A stretch of DNA of 64,000 bases, from positions 124,001 through 188,000 of the forward strand of contig MU867098.1 of the NCBI GenBank assembly GCA_033725935.1. The letters run 5' to 3'. Position 1 is the first letter of the stretch; each line of letters opens with the position of its first letter. The position numbers and the translations under genes are program-made. Below the pieces are notes generated by a model. It was given only the letters and a program-made list of their open reading frames with translations, had not been told where the DNA came from and did not search any database. Source of the stretch: Cladorrhinum sp. PSN259. Its lineage: Eukaryota; Ascomycota; Sordariomycetes; Sordariales; Podosporaceae. Shown piece by piece: positions 13,786 to 27,018 of the stretch.

Positions 13786-14060
13786 TTAGCCGTTTATACC
13801 TAGTCCTCACGAGCTGCCAAATGCTTTTTCGTGGAAATAAACGGTAAATCTACGGCTTATTTGCTCTTGAGCAGCTCAAAACTTTGAGCGGTATTAGACC
13901 GGCTTATTGCGGCAAACTGCTCGGGTACGATAAGCCGAACCTGTATAGCTCTTTCCCTTCAAGTAGGTTATTCTCGGATTCGTTTGGAGGATAAGCCGTA
14001 CGTATACTGGATATATTCGGTTTGTGAAGAAATAAACTGGTTTTATTCGGTTTATTTTTT
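13786..14060. repeat. Cluster of an ATAAGCCG-type octamer on both strands
   Basis: Copies of an octamer of the form ATAA(A/G)C(C/G)G or its complement start at about 13790, 13837, 13853, 13900, 13930, 13991 and 14048. Four are the exact form ATAAGCCG/CGGCTTAT. The copies at 13851-13860 and 13991-14000 extend to a perfect 10-bp inverted repeat. The cluster lies between two 16-mers, 13811-13826 and 14082-14097, that match except for two transitions. It could be a transposon end with subterminal repeats or a group of protein-binding sites. Confidence 0.6.
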
Positions 14061-16300
14061 GTGAATAGTTGCCTGTTATATGAGCCGCCAAATACTTCCT
14101 CACCAATTGAGCTGCACCCAGGCTTTTGGGAAATGGCCATACTCCTCGAGTGTTGAACAATTCCATGACATTACCAGACGCGAGTAGATGGGCAGTACAA
14201 GGTGGTCAAGTTTCAGGTAGATGGTTTCTTTCTTGGTTCATAGGGGACTATGAGAAACTCATGCCAGACTGGACATCTTTTTTTGCTGCTCTGGTACTAT
14301 CTCAGTTTCTCGTAATACCCCATGATGGGGGTCAGGATTGCCACGCAGCTGTTGTTCCTATGTTGGAGTGAGTGATGACTTCGTCAATACGGAGCTGCGG
14401 CAACTCCATCAGTTATTTGACGGGACGTGATAATAACAGGTCTTTTATTCTTTTCAAGATCTCGCTTTGCCCTTACGGTGGAAGCCATCATTGTGTCGGG
14501 TTGTTTCAGCTGCTTTTGGCGGGGCCGGTGGCATGGTTGCGGGAGAAAGAGATCATTCAATGCCGCTGGCAGCAGATACTTCAATATCAACTGGACGACT
14601 GGTATATAACTTGTACTCTGGACACATCCTACCAGCGAAGTAGCTCACTCTGTTGCTTCAGAACTCGCCACCGTTAATTAGTACAGCTGGCATGTGTTTC
14701 GCTGTTCAAACATTTCCAAGTTGCCTTCGCTTTCCATAGCGAGACTAACCAGTATATCAAATTTGTTCATAGTCATCTCGTTCATAACCTTGACCGCTTC
14801 AGATTGGAGTGATAACAGCTATTAGCCTGCCGCGAGCAGAAAAAAACATGACTTATACGGCCAATGTATACCCTCTTAGAGTGACAACAACAAAAGTTAC
14901 TATTCCAAACTCATTCTTCTATACAAAAACCTCGATATTAAATGTCCATCGTGACTTCCATCTTGCTCTAACAAAGTGTGAATGGCAATGAATGTTATTA
15001 TTCATTTTCTTACATCCGTGTGACACTCTGGTTAGGACTGTCTCAAGTTTCCATCCAAGAGTCGTAACATCAATACCCTACACCCATGTTGGCAAGTCAT
15101 CACGAGGGGAAGAAGAAAGAAAGATCCTGCTTCGTCTATAGTATTTACTGGTCTCACTGAAACTCTCTAGTAGTCCCCAAGACAGAAAGCTCGACAGCTA
15201 TTTTTCTTGTATTACGAACCACCTGGCCTGAAAAAAAGAGCACAACATCATCGTATCAAGCGATCTCAGTGATGATTAACTTGGAACCTGATAAGACTCA
15301 TGGATAGAAGGAGGCCCCGTGTGACTATTTTTGAGGCCCTCATATCCACATGCTTGGCTTCAGTAGGTATATCGTCCAGCCGGGCTTCGTTCACGTTTGC
15401 TCTCTCGAAACACATATATCTTGTCTGCAATGGGATGGATGCCGCAATCAACTCTAGGTTTCTCTACCACCACCCAGACTGTAGTACTCACTTGTGGAGC
15501 CCCTGGCTCTTCCGAGTCCGCTTTTCTTGAGTCCCAAGGCACGTGGCAGTAGTATCTACCACGCTCAGGTTTGTTATGCATGGCCATATTTCTTGAGTCC
15601 CAAGGCACGTGGCAGATAGCATCTACCACACTCGCTCAGGTTTTTTATGCATGGCCATACTCGGCATGAACCATAGTTCGTGGCTCTGCGGTCCCGCCCG
15701 CTCTGGCCACGTCTTCTCCTCCTTGTGAACTTGGTTCTTTTTACCCACTCGGACATCCCGAGTTCTCGAATATTGTGTCGAAACTGGTTTTCTCGGCTCT
15801 TGTCCTAAGCTTCCCTTTCGATCATTGCTACCTGACTGTTACTGAGTTTGCCATTCCTAATCACCAATGAATAGAGCCTGAAGGCCGCATAGACTCCTCC
15901 TCAGAATCGCATTCTCCTCAGAAGGGGGTTCAAGCCCAACGGTGGTTGGGTCAGGTAAGAGAAGTTGATTTCCGCATATGGTAATCCGAGAAATACGTGT
16001 TCGCCAGGCGTGTTTCATAATGCATTAGGGCTTTAGGAATGCACAGAAACTGGTTTGTCGGATTCGAGTCAAGAAAGATCCTCCTGAGTCTTGATTCGGA
16101 GGACCATGTTGAAGGGAGGGTGTGGCGAATAGAAGGAGGCCTGCAGGCTCTCAGAAAGGGGGTGTAAACAAACAGAACCCTCAGCTTCCTTACCCTATCA
16201 TATGGATGTAAGATTAGTCACAAGGTTCGTTTCCCCAGTGACGTGGTGAACAAGCAAAGCACCCTGGCACTTCTTTTCGACACTTTGAAGATAGACATCA
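14061..16300. other. Gene-free stretch with repeat fragments
   Basis: No gene seen. Composition is somewhat AT-richer than the flanks, especially about 14750-15010. It contains the tandem duplication listed separately, and a 13-mer (ATAGAAGGAGGCC) present at both 15304-15316 and 16129-16141. Just before the second copy is a purine run (16110-16120) followed by TGTGG, which resembles the polypurine tract and LTR start of a Copia-type element. No integrase or reverse transcriptase coding could be read, so any element would be badly decayed. Confidence 0.4.
15523..15659. repeat. Imperfect tandem duplication, units of 66 and 71 bp
   Basis: Unit 1 is 15523-15588 and unit 2 is 15589-15659. Both start TTTCTTGAGTCCCAAGGC and end TTATGCATGGCCATA. 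They differ mainly by a 4-bp insertion (CTCG), one other base and a few substitutions in the middle. No coding function seen. Confidence 0.9.
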
Positions 16301-19300
16301 TGGGGCATGCTTGTCTGGCTGCCTCCTAGGTGAAGGGGCGATATCCTCAAGCACCAATCGAAAAGTCAACGAGCCTCAACATTTTTAAAAATAGTTGTCT
16401 CGTTCACCAGGGGCTCTGCCATGCCCGACTCTAGCATCTTGCAGAGGCTCAAGAGAGCAAACCACGTTTTTCTCTCCGCTCCCAGAAAGGAAATTCCTGA
16501 GGCCTCAGATGGCCCCTGAATCGCAACAAAACATTGGACAACTCAGATCTGCAGCGCCCATAGCAATTTTGACCAACCACAACTTTTGCGGGGATGAGGT
16601 CCTGAGAGAAAAAAGCTTGGCCATCGTCTATCTAGTAAGGCACATATGCATCGATGTTTTGCATATTGCCCATCACGGCCTGGCCCCAGGCATGGCATGG
16701 CATCTCTGCTCGGTGTGAGTTGTTCACGGGGAGAGAAAGAGCCGTCACGCAATGCCATAGCTCCCAATGTCTCGTCAAAACGGTCTTTCTCCTCGAATTC
16801 ACCAGTCAAGTTGTCCGTTTCGTCTCCAGAAGGGCCGTTTTGTGCGCATGCCTCATTGCCCAACTCCATCAGCCTCATCTAATATGCAGCATTCGCTGGC
16901 CATTATCACTGGGCAATTGCACATCTGCGGATAGAAAGTGCAGGTTGCAAAGAGCCCAACTGCAGACCTGGAAAGCCTCGGTTTTAGTCAGTCTAGTCTC
17001 AACGGTTGGCCAGCTCATCGTTCCCCCCACCTCATTGGGCTGGGGTAACAGGAGCCTAGACAGGTCCAGGTCCACAAACAGGTAGGTACAAGTGAGTCGA
17101 GAGGAATACATGCAAAATACAATCACCAAAATGAAGGTTCTGTGGAAGACCTAGACGCCCCCGCTATAGTAGCTCAGTCCTGTCCGTCACCCGAAGGTGT
17201 AGCTTCCGCAGTTGTCGGACCTACCAGCTCAAAGTTCGACGCGGAAGCCACGAGAGCTCTCACCTAAACCCCACTTGCCTCACCAATCGTGTACGTGCAA
17301 CACTGTCCACGAGGCATCACACCTTGAATCATCTCCCCAACAATGCGCATTTCCTGTCCTCTCAAAATCTTGAAAGACCTTTTCTGACTCACCATCTAAG
17401 CCACACAACAAGCTTGGTCAACATCAGGAATTATGCGCAGTCACTTTTGAGAAAACAATTCCCGTCGACACTTTTCCCTTACAAAAAAAACTTCCACGCC
17501 AAGCAAAACGTGTAAGTGATGCATGCAAATGATTGGCTGACAGTGTCTCAATTCTCAATCACCCCCCCTCCCAGTGTGATATTGGGCAGGCATGAAGATA
17601 TGGCAAATAATAAACCACTTCCGCGGTGTGCAGTGTGCGGTGTGCGGCGTGCGGCGGCTTTCGTTTTACTAATGATAGCCGAGCAAGGGACCAAAGGCCA
17701 ACCCCTCAAAAAACGTGATCACATCAACCTGTGGTCTCAGATTCTCCTCACCTTATGGGGGGACCCACAAAACAGCCCCCTCTCGTGGTGTTGTTGATTG
17801 ATTGCCTCGCTAGCCGCCCACTACTGCCTATCATCGCGTCTTATCAATACGAAGAACACACACCACCCCTCATTGATTAATACGGCAATTACGCCTGCGA
17901 GTAAGAATAGACACACGAAGCAGGTGATTTGTGACTGTGATTCCTTCAACGAGTAGCCACGGCAAGTAAATGACTTTTGCTTCAGAGCTCAGCATATTCA
18001 TCATGCAACGTAACCATCTATAACCAACCCCTCTCTACTACCCCTCCGTCAGAGTTGTACCCTATCACGCCCGTGTGTGATAAAAACAATCTAGAGCCCA
18101 CTCCCCTTCCCCTCCACCCCAATCAGACCGCGATTTGTTTTGAGGGGAGGGGAGGGGAAAAATGATCTAGATTTGATCTGCACTAAAGGGTCCCGGATTG
18201 GGGTATCACATCCTAGGGTAGCGTAGATATCTCGGCATCGAAGTTGCAATGTAAACTAACAAGAGCGGTCTAGAATTGAACTAAACAAATGTATTGTAGA
18301 CTTTCTGGAAATCATCTCAATAATCTCACATGATGGCCAGCATCAACCGCTGCTTGAACACCGTGAAGTACTTGCACACGCCGGGAATAAGTGGATATCC
18401 GCCGTAAAGTGGAATCGGAACCCCCACAACCGGGAAAAAGGTGAGCGTCAGGAAGGATTTAGGATTCATCTCACCGGCGGCGGGCATCGGGAACCCGGAC
18501 GGGACCGGGGGCCTGAGTTTTGTCGGCATTCCTGCGGAAAACCCTTTTTTCTCATCGGAGTTAATCCTCGGTGAGAGAAGGAAATTATTACCGAGTACCT
18601 ACCTACTATGGTACCTACCATATCCTAACTTTCTTGGCGATATGCAAGGCGAAAAGCAGAAACTCACAAACGTTCTTTTGGCTGGTTGGTTGTCTTAGTA
18701 ATGTCTTTTTACCTTGACAAGATGCAAGTAATCGCACTACGAGAGAAACTTCTCGATGGTCAGCCAGTCATCAATCAGCACAAATCAGCCACCATTCACC
18801 GTTTTGATAACTAAACCAAACAACAAAAAAACGTCCGACCAAGTTAGAAGTGTCCTCCCATCATGCCTTGATATCAAAAATTCCTCTTTGCTCCGATTCT
18901 TGAAAGTAAAACAAAAAGGGACGCGTCACTTCAAAAGCTCTAACAGGTCAAGAACAAAAGTTTGCAATGTCCAATTATACCGCAAACTTGTGACTTGACG
19001 ATATCATTGGCAGGTTTCCAACTTTGCACGTTCTTTGTCCAACAAAACGGACCTTTACACACAACACCAAGTTTGTAATTGGTATACTTTTTGTAATAGG
19101 TCAGGAATCAACCAACAACAACCAAGAAAAAAATAGTCGGACTTAATACTCATTTCAGCCCCCGTGGAAGAAGCCGAAAGGCAAGTTCCGTGTTCATCCT
19201 AGTTCCACCACTCACCTCATGTAGTTCAACGTATGTATGTTTGCTACATACGTAAGCATTTTTCTGCCGCCTCCTCTTCCGTCGTTTTGGCCCCCCTTCG

Positions 19301-22300
19301 TAAAATATGCTTGGCTTAAGAAGCAGGAGGCAAAAAAAAAAAGAGACGTGTCTGACTCCGAGTGACTCATAACTCATAAACTCCGTTGGAAAAAGAAAGA
19401 AAACCGATGAATGGAATGGATTTAAAAACCTGCTCCCTTCGGACGGAGAATGGCGATATCAGAGTAAACCTAGGGACCTAGGCTATCAGTCTTGCGTACT
19501 CGCTTGCCTTGCCTGCTTTGCCTGCGGTGTGGCGGTGTACATGTATGTACATACATATGTATGTCCTTGTCGCGTGATTATGACGATTTGCCTTCAGAAG
19601 AAAAGAGATGGTAACACGAGGCTATCCGTCCATCCATCCATCCATCCGTAGAGATAAACGAGAAGTGTTGCGCCCGAACAACAAAACCCTCTATAATACG
19701 ACAATTGCGTCATTTTGTCCTTTTATTTATATATTTATATATTTATGTATTTTTTTTAAAAAACCTCTGTCATGTGCCAGTCACCTGCAAGTGGGCATCC
19801 CCAGTTTTTTTTTTTTTCGAGAACAAAACATGTGAGTGCAACATAAGCTTTCCCTCCGAGCATGTGAAAACCAATTATGGTGGGGACCTCTCATCCACAT
19901 GGCAAAAAACTCAGAAACTCCATGAATCCATTTCACCCATTCATCCGTCCCGCTTGAACCCGCAACAAAACCCGCAGCCGTTGTTTTTCTGCAGACCCTA
20001 TAGATGAATGGATAGATCCGCATCTGCAAGCCCTTTTAACCCGATGACTGCCGTCGGGTATGCGTACACTAGATATATTTTCGGTTCGGGAAAGAGCCTG
20101 ATGAACCTGAGGCATTTCGTCAGTGTACATACCCGACGATCCACTACTCTTGATGAAGAAAGTAAAGAAAGTCAAGAGACCTTCGGTTGCAACCCTCCCA
20201 CAGGCAGATGGACTTCTAGAAGCAATCTGTCAGTTTCATAAAAAAAAAATTTGCATGTGGAGGTCACAGGCGGTGGGTTTCGAAAGGACGAATGACCGTT
20301 GTTATCTCTTCCATCAGCTGCTGTATCGAGAGTTAGCGTACAGCTTGGGCATCATCGTTTCCCGTCCGGATTAGGCAAGAGAGGTCGTCTGTTTCAAATT
20401 TTCTCTGATGGACTCCTCGTCATCCAGGAGACTCCGTTTTCTTTCAAGACCCCGTTTTCCTCACCATGTCACCCGCGGGATTATGGATAAGATTTTGAAG
20501 GATTCCCGTGGACCTCGGCGTTGTCTCGTCAAAAGCAAAACGTCTGAGTCGGAGTGGTGGTGGGGGGTCGGAGTAAGCTGGGAGTGGGATGGATTGGATG
20601 GTTTTGTGTGTCCCAATAAGCATGGAACATCCACCCACATGGCAAAATCACCCACCCCCACTCCCCACTCTCTGCATCCCACGTCCCGGTTCCCCTTGAC
20701 CCTGAACCCTGACCTTTGGGGTGAACACCGTGACTGCTTGACCGTGATGGGTGACCGAAAGGCGTGATTTTGTTCAAAAGGGAAATTTGGAGAAGGTGGG
20801 ATGGTTCATCCCCACGCTTTTCTCGAAAGAGGAAGACCAAATCCCAAGAACCCCCCTCCCAAACCCTTGGGCTGTTCCGACACGTCGGGAAAGTGGTAAG
20901 TGCTTCTTCTTGGTATCGTGGATGGTGAGGACCTCATTTCATTTCCCCATCTTCAGGGGTTATGGGAACACCGGAATGAGAGGGCATGGAGCCCAGGGCA
21001 GGGAAGAAAGAAACCGCCTGGGATTGAGACCGATCCTTGGGTCCACGCTCCGGGGAAGACTCGAAGATGGATCCGGAGGATTGGGAAAATCAAACCGTTT
21101 TTTGGGACCGAAAACCAACCGTACGGATGGCCCGGAGGAGGAATCGTTGACGGAGGAATTGCGGATTTCAAATCGAGCCGGCCCTGACTCGGACGGGATG
21201 CTTATGTCAAAAAGGGGAAAGAGGACTGCCGTGTCGCAATTCCCGTTATTACCTGGTATATCAGCATCTTCGCTGCGATTGCTTCTCCGTCCACTAAAAG
21301 AAAGTATCACCAGAAAAAGCATTCACAATAAGATACCGAGCGCCAGCCGACAAGCCCGGAAGAGCATCCGCGTACACTAAAGCATCAAACGCCAGATCAC
21401 GGGATGCGCGTCGGTCGCAGTGGGGGGGGGGGGGGGGGGAGATTGAAAGTCTAGACGCCGCTGATCTCACTCTTTCCCTGTTTCCCAAAACGGTTATAAA
21501 ATCCCACGAGTGAAGGGTGCACGGAAAAAAGGGAGAGACTTGTCTTGTCTCGGAATTCCACCTGCCTGGTGTTGCGCCTCCAAGGCATTCTCGGCGCGGG
21601 GGTGGAAATTGCGATCATTGCTTCTTAGGACGCGCTATCAAAGTTCAAGAGAAAAAGAAAGCACTGCATTGAAAAAGCCCGACAGGAACTTTAGAAGTCC
21701 CTTGGCTCCGGGTCACCCTCTGGCTGCTTTGGTTTTCCAAGCTGTCAAGGGTGCTTAAGCGAGAAAAAAAAAATGCCAAGGGGATCTTGTGCCAAGGCTG
21801 GCTAGGAACGCGAAAATCTGGGGGAGGAGACCCGTGCGTGTGCGCGTGCGCGGTGCGTTTCGCGCCGTCGGTCGCGCGGTCGCGTTCGGGGCGTTCTGGC
21901 CTTTCGAGCTAGAAGGAAAGAAGGACGCTTTGACCTCAATCCTCTCAGCTGGATGGGAAGGATTCCGGCCGGAAGCCTCACCCGGCTCCGTCACCCGTCC
22001 GTCGCATTGCCAACTGCATTAGCCTGTTTGCTTGCCTGCTTTTCTCCTTTCTCACCGCCCGGGGAGCGAGGGGTGAACAAACCAACGGGAAATCCTCCCG
22101 ACGGGTTGATTCACCAACTGGCGCTTTGATCGTATTCTGTCAAAATCCGTCCGTCCGGATGCAAGCCGTAGCTGCCGTACTAGACCTGTCATATAATAAG
22201 ATGCCTCTAGATTTTTGCACATCGGTTTCTTAATTTTGAATAGCGTACGTAGAAAGGAGACATGCATTTGCATCCATCCATACATTTGCAGAGTAAAAAA

Positions 22301-25300
22301 AGAAAAAAACAAACTTGACCTCTCACAATTAATGAAAACTCTGTCGCTCTCAACGCTTCTCAACGAAATGACGCCTTAAAAGAACTCGGTATTACCTTGG
22401 AACCTAGACGCAGCAAGCGAGAGCGATAAAGTTTTTAGTTCGCACTAACAGATTTTTATGTGAAAAGATTTTCATCTTGTTAATTACAGCGAGTTACCCT
22501 AGTGTAGTGCCTCTATTTCCAAACCCACAACAGGTCCGTTTCGTCCACGGAGTCGTCGCCGGTGGGAGGGGGGAGGTCCCAAGTCGCCCAAACCGGTCCT
22601 TTAACCCTGGCTTTCAAGATTTTACCCCTTGCCCAGTCCACGGTCGTGTTCCACTCCGATAACCCTTGCTTCGAAACAGCGATCCATGGATCCGTTGGTC
22701 CCCCGCCGACTGGGATTGTACTATGGTACACCAACACTGGGATTGCCGTCCGTTGGATCCTCTCCCGGTCCCGGGAGTGTTTCCGTTGCACTAACCCTCT
22801 TTCAGACTTTACCTTTCTATCCGTTTTTTTTATCAAACCTTTCTTGTCCGTTTTGGAAACGCTGATTGCTTTATCGGTTATCTCTCGACCGCTTTTTTGG
22901 GCGCTCCGCAATTCAGCTGCCCCCCTCTGCCGGGCGGGCTCCCAGAGTGAAAGATAATTGATAGTCTAGACGATAGGCAAAAACCCGTGTAAGTGATAAG
23001 AAAAACCCGCTTCTTCTTCTGGGCAGCGCAGCGAATGCGAACAATCGTAAACTTGCTTACCGTTTCTTACTTCTTTCCTGCTTATACCGGTGTCGCTTAT
23101 TCACATCTTATCTGATGATGATTTGATGCACGCCATAAACTGCTGCTTACTCTTTTCTTCTCTGTGCTGCGTGAGACTGTCAGAAAACGGTTCTGGAGAA
23201 AAGGTTAAGAAAACTGATAAAGCCCTGGCCCAATTCCAAATCTGTCCGGGCCTGGCCAGATTCGGTCTGTGTCTGTCAGAGCGGAAGAGGGTCCCGGGAC
23301 CCGCCCAACCCAAGAGCTAGCCGGGGTTATGGACGAGCGGATTGGCTGGGAACCAAACGGAAAACCCGCAAATGGGCGGACGGGAAGTTTTGGCTGCGAT
23401 CCGTGTCCATCCATCTCACCCATCCATCCACCCAAAATCTGGGGAAATTACAGAAGGCGGTCTAGTCCCGTTGATCATCGGATTTGTTGTCCGTCTGTCT
23501 GGATTTGACGTTTACCGGTCATGACGGTCGGCTGGGTGTCGGTGCGTCGGCTATCGGTAGTGGTGACATGCATTGTTTATCCTTGGTTTGTTGACAAAAT
23601 GGAGTGCATCACTGGACTCCGGGCCAGGAACAGAATCCGGTTTCGGACTTTTATTCGAGGTTCGACTTGTTTTGTTGTCTTTGAACGACGTCAGTGAGAC
23701 AAGCCTTGTTTTTCCTGGGGTAAAAGCTGGGGTAAACAAGAAGACAGCAAGGACACTGAGAAAGGCCGATGACGGGACCCACGGGTGAAACTGCCAAACT
23801 GGATTTTTGGGCTCGAGTGCTTGGATGCAAACAAACTTCAACACAAACTTTTGTTTATCTTGTTTCATCATATTCGCATATCCGCTTTTCGGGGATGCAT
23901 ACCGGCCGAAGGATGGGATGAAGATAATCTTATCTGTGGATGCGCACACTGCAAATGCCCATTCGCTCCCGTCTCCGACCCGTCATCGGAAACGGAGCAG
24001 CAAAACAGTGTTGTATCAATCGGACTTGGAATAGGCACTACGCATATCTCGTAAAATTATACCGACCGCTCTTCTGTACTGTATGGTGAGCCTGCAGCCG
24101 GATGAAACATTACAATGTGTGTGTGTCGCCCAAGTTTCTAATGCATTTTTCGCTTTCCTCTGCCCTACCCGCCTCCAACATGCTGCTGGGAATAACGCAA
24201 GGGGAACTTTTTGTACTATCCGATAACACCAATCATTAGAAATCCTTCCACTTGTGTTTCCCGAACATACTCATAGTGTGGACGTGTGTAAGTGTTGTAT
24301 CCCCTTTCGGGGTAATGGTTGGCGAGTGAGAGTGCAAGTAAGCAATATCACGTTTTTAGGGGGTAAGGACAGAACACAGAAAGGACCGTTCGAAAAGGGA
24401 TCTGAGCCGCAAAGGGACACGGCCGAGTATATTCGGAGGATCATTTCTGAACTCCCATGTGCTTCCCCAGATTCCTGTGTACGTTTGGTGTGGAGTGACT
24501 CGACGCCGCGAAACCAAAGTCCGAACAATTATTCAGATTCGAAGGCAAAGAAAGGGCACGGAGTAACGACTATACGTGGGGGCTGTTCCTATCCGGGGTG
24601 AATTTGTACGACCACCTGCAGGGTTCGAGTTTAATAGGACGGAGGTTGTGTAAGATTCCATGCATCATCTTCAATCATTCCCCGGAACCTCCAGGCAGCC
24701 CTATATCCTGAGTGTTGCTGCGCCTTGCTGCATACTACAATTACGCACCCGAGTGATACCAACTGGTACAACGACCAACTTATACCACATTCCCGAAATG
24801 GCCAAATCCCGACAATTCAAAAGGACTGTGGTACAACAGGTTATTTGGAAAAGGGAGATTACGCCGTAACACAGAGAGCGAACAAGGCGAAGCGATGGTG
24901 GTCATCAGCTTTTCATGTGCGCATCGCGAATCTTGATTCACCTCCAATGTCTCAAGCCAAGTTTACATAGTAGAGTCATAAACGGTGGAGGTTCGTCAAA
25001 ACTAACCTAAACCTGAAAAAATGCATGACGTTGATACCCGGCAGCATATCCATGGATAGAGGTAAAATATCCGTTGCTGTGTGATGAGTTGGTCAATGAC
25101 CGAAAGCTGCCTGTTGGCCTTGTAAACCTATTTTGATAATAGCAAGCAGCCGCCGAACATACCGACTTTCACCGACCAACGTCAGCGCCCACCTCCAACT
25201 CGGATGCGGGTTGGTGGCCAATCGCAACCTCGACAATTGTGATGTGCATGATTTTGGGGCACGGAATTTCTAGGTACCGACTTTCAGTTCCGTTGGTCGG

Positions 25301-26830
25301 TGTCGGTTGTGGGAGATGCGCGTAAAACGGCGGGATATGGGGATGGGGAAAATCAATGTTTCTCATTTCGTCCCATCTTGGACATCCCACCACCACCCCG
25401 CAATCTACTGTACACTACACTGCTGTCCGTTTACCGGCTACAACCCGGTGGCTTCCCGCCAAAACGGAGGCAGCGAACCTATCATATTTTCAACAAGTTT
25501 GCCAACAGGGCTTTTTGTTTTGCAAAAAAAAGCAAGGGATGGCAAAAAATGAAGCAATCATAGCTGAAATGGAAAGTTGAGGTGAAGCGAGGGAAAAGCA
25601 AGTTTGTTTGCAAAGTTTGTACAAACTACACCAGGTAGCAAAAGTGAGGAACTGACTGACCTGGCTGTGCAAGTTGCATTTGCTGTCTCATGATCCCTCA
25701 TTCTATCAGATGCCCAACTGCCGCCCGCGCCGTTCGCGATCCCTTATTTCACATCTGTGCGCCCAAAAAATGGTGGTGTGTAGCAGAAGGGCACCTAAAG
25801 CCAAAAAGGTCAGGCGGTGAGGCGTTCGTTTGCGTTGTTGTTGCTGCATACCGTCTGCGCGTCTGCCGTCTTGATGGGGAATCTAACAGCCTTGGGCGCT
25901 GATATGATGCGACGGAGGGGTGAGTGAGTGATCAAGGGGGTGGCCCGGAAGGGATGGTCTGAACGGGGAAGCAGGACCCGGGGAAGAAGTTCAGAGCTCA
26001 AAAAGGTGGAGGAAAACGTGGAAAGGCGTTCTGGGGTCGACCCTGTTGCGGCCAAGGCGGCGAATGGGGCCGGAATGACTTTTCGGCGCTCCTTTTTAAT
26101 CGCGCCGCGCGCGGGCCCTGCCCCCAAATTACCCCGTGGGATGGCAGCCTGTGGTTTCCGAACGCTGAGGCACCGGACGCAACGCCGTTTTCCTCTGTGC
26201 TGCGACGCTCTGGCCTCTGCGGCAGAACCGTGGAAGGGGTGGAAAACTTCTCTGGCCCCGGTCAAGAGATTGGATTTCGATTTCTGGGAAATGAACTGAG
26301 TCACCTCCCAGAAGGTCGCGTCCCACCCAACCAAACCTGCCAAATCCAACACGAAAGGCCGACGTCGAGGGCTGTGTGCGTTAGGAAACAGGAAAACGGG
26401 ATGCGGGCGGGCCTCACACAGATAACACGGGACGGGTAAGGGGACACGAACAAGGCGGTCTGACCTGAGAGCGACACCGCAACTTTCAGCTTCTCACTTG
26501 GGCGGTCGCTCTCCCTTGGCAGTGTCAGCGAGCGGTGCGGTGTGGGTGCGTTTGTCCATGCGACGTGGGGGAAGAGCCTGTCTCTTGTCAAAGTACCCTC
26601 GGTACCCAGAATACGGTGCAAGTACCTCCCCCCAGCATGTGCCCCAACCCGCCTCCCCCGTCACCCCCGTCCTCTCCGACCCCCCGGTCGGTACTTGGGT
26701 ACATCCATCTTCTGCCCGAGTTGCCTGTTTGGATCCCCAAACGGAATCGACTTTAATCTGCCCCACGGCATCCTGTCCCTTGGGACTCTCCCACCCAATG
26801 TACCCTTGCTTGCCTCTCCCTGTCCACACA
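16301..26830. other. Gene-free stretch, right part of a 20-kb desert
   Basis: No gene that I can support. The longest frame (20751-21380, 209 codons) has no recognisable domain. Local structure includes TCCA/CATC repeats (about 19628-19648 and 23407-23432), an ACATGTATGTACATACAT-like palindromic patch near 19540, a long G run and GTGTGCGG repeats near 17630. From about 25,900 the sequence becomes GC-rich and leads into the promoter of the gene at 27019, so part of the stretch may be its upstream control region or an extended leader. Confidence 0.55.
21422..21439 (+). repeat. G18 homopolymer
   Basis: Eighteen G residues in a row, in non-coding DNA. A second run of 15 G lies at 31815-31829 and an 11-C run at 31094-31104. 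Confidence 0.9.
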
Positions 26831-26836
26831 CCCGAA

Positions 26837-26844
26837 GATATAAG
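26837..26844 (+). promoter_or_regulatory. TATA-like box before the 27019 gene
   Basis: GATATAAG is followed about 35 bp later by a CT-rich stretch suitable for initiation. From about 26880 to the start codon the sequence is rich in ACA, CAA and ATC and has no ATG, a clean leader typical of well-translated fungal mRNAs. Confidence 0.5.
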
Positions 26845-27018
26845 GACTTGATCTCCCCCATCTCTACTCTAGCCGTCTGGACTTGATCTACCACAACCAT
26901 AACATCATCACAGACTACAACGAAGATCATTCCATCTGATCTCCTTCGCAACAGCTCCACACCTACATCATCATTGTCATCACCATCCACAACACCACAA
27001 CAAACAATAAACATCACA

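Noticed and set aside
13894..14166. 90-codon minus-strand frame in the octamer cluster
   Set aside because: Looks protein-like in its first 30 residues but matches nothing known to me and runs through the repeated octamers.
15925..15970. GGTTCAAGCCC sequence as a tRNA B box
   Set aside because: No matching A box or cloverleaf upstream.
20751..21380. 209-codon open frame on the plus strand in the desert
   Set aside because: No recognisable domain, odd composition, no supporting splice or start context, and overlapping frames of similar quality on the other strand.
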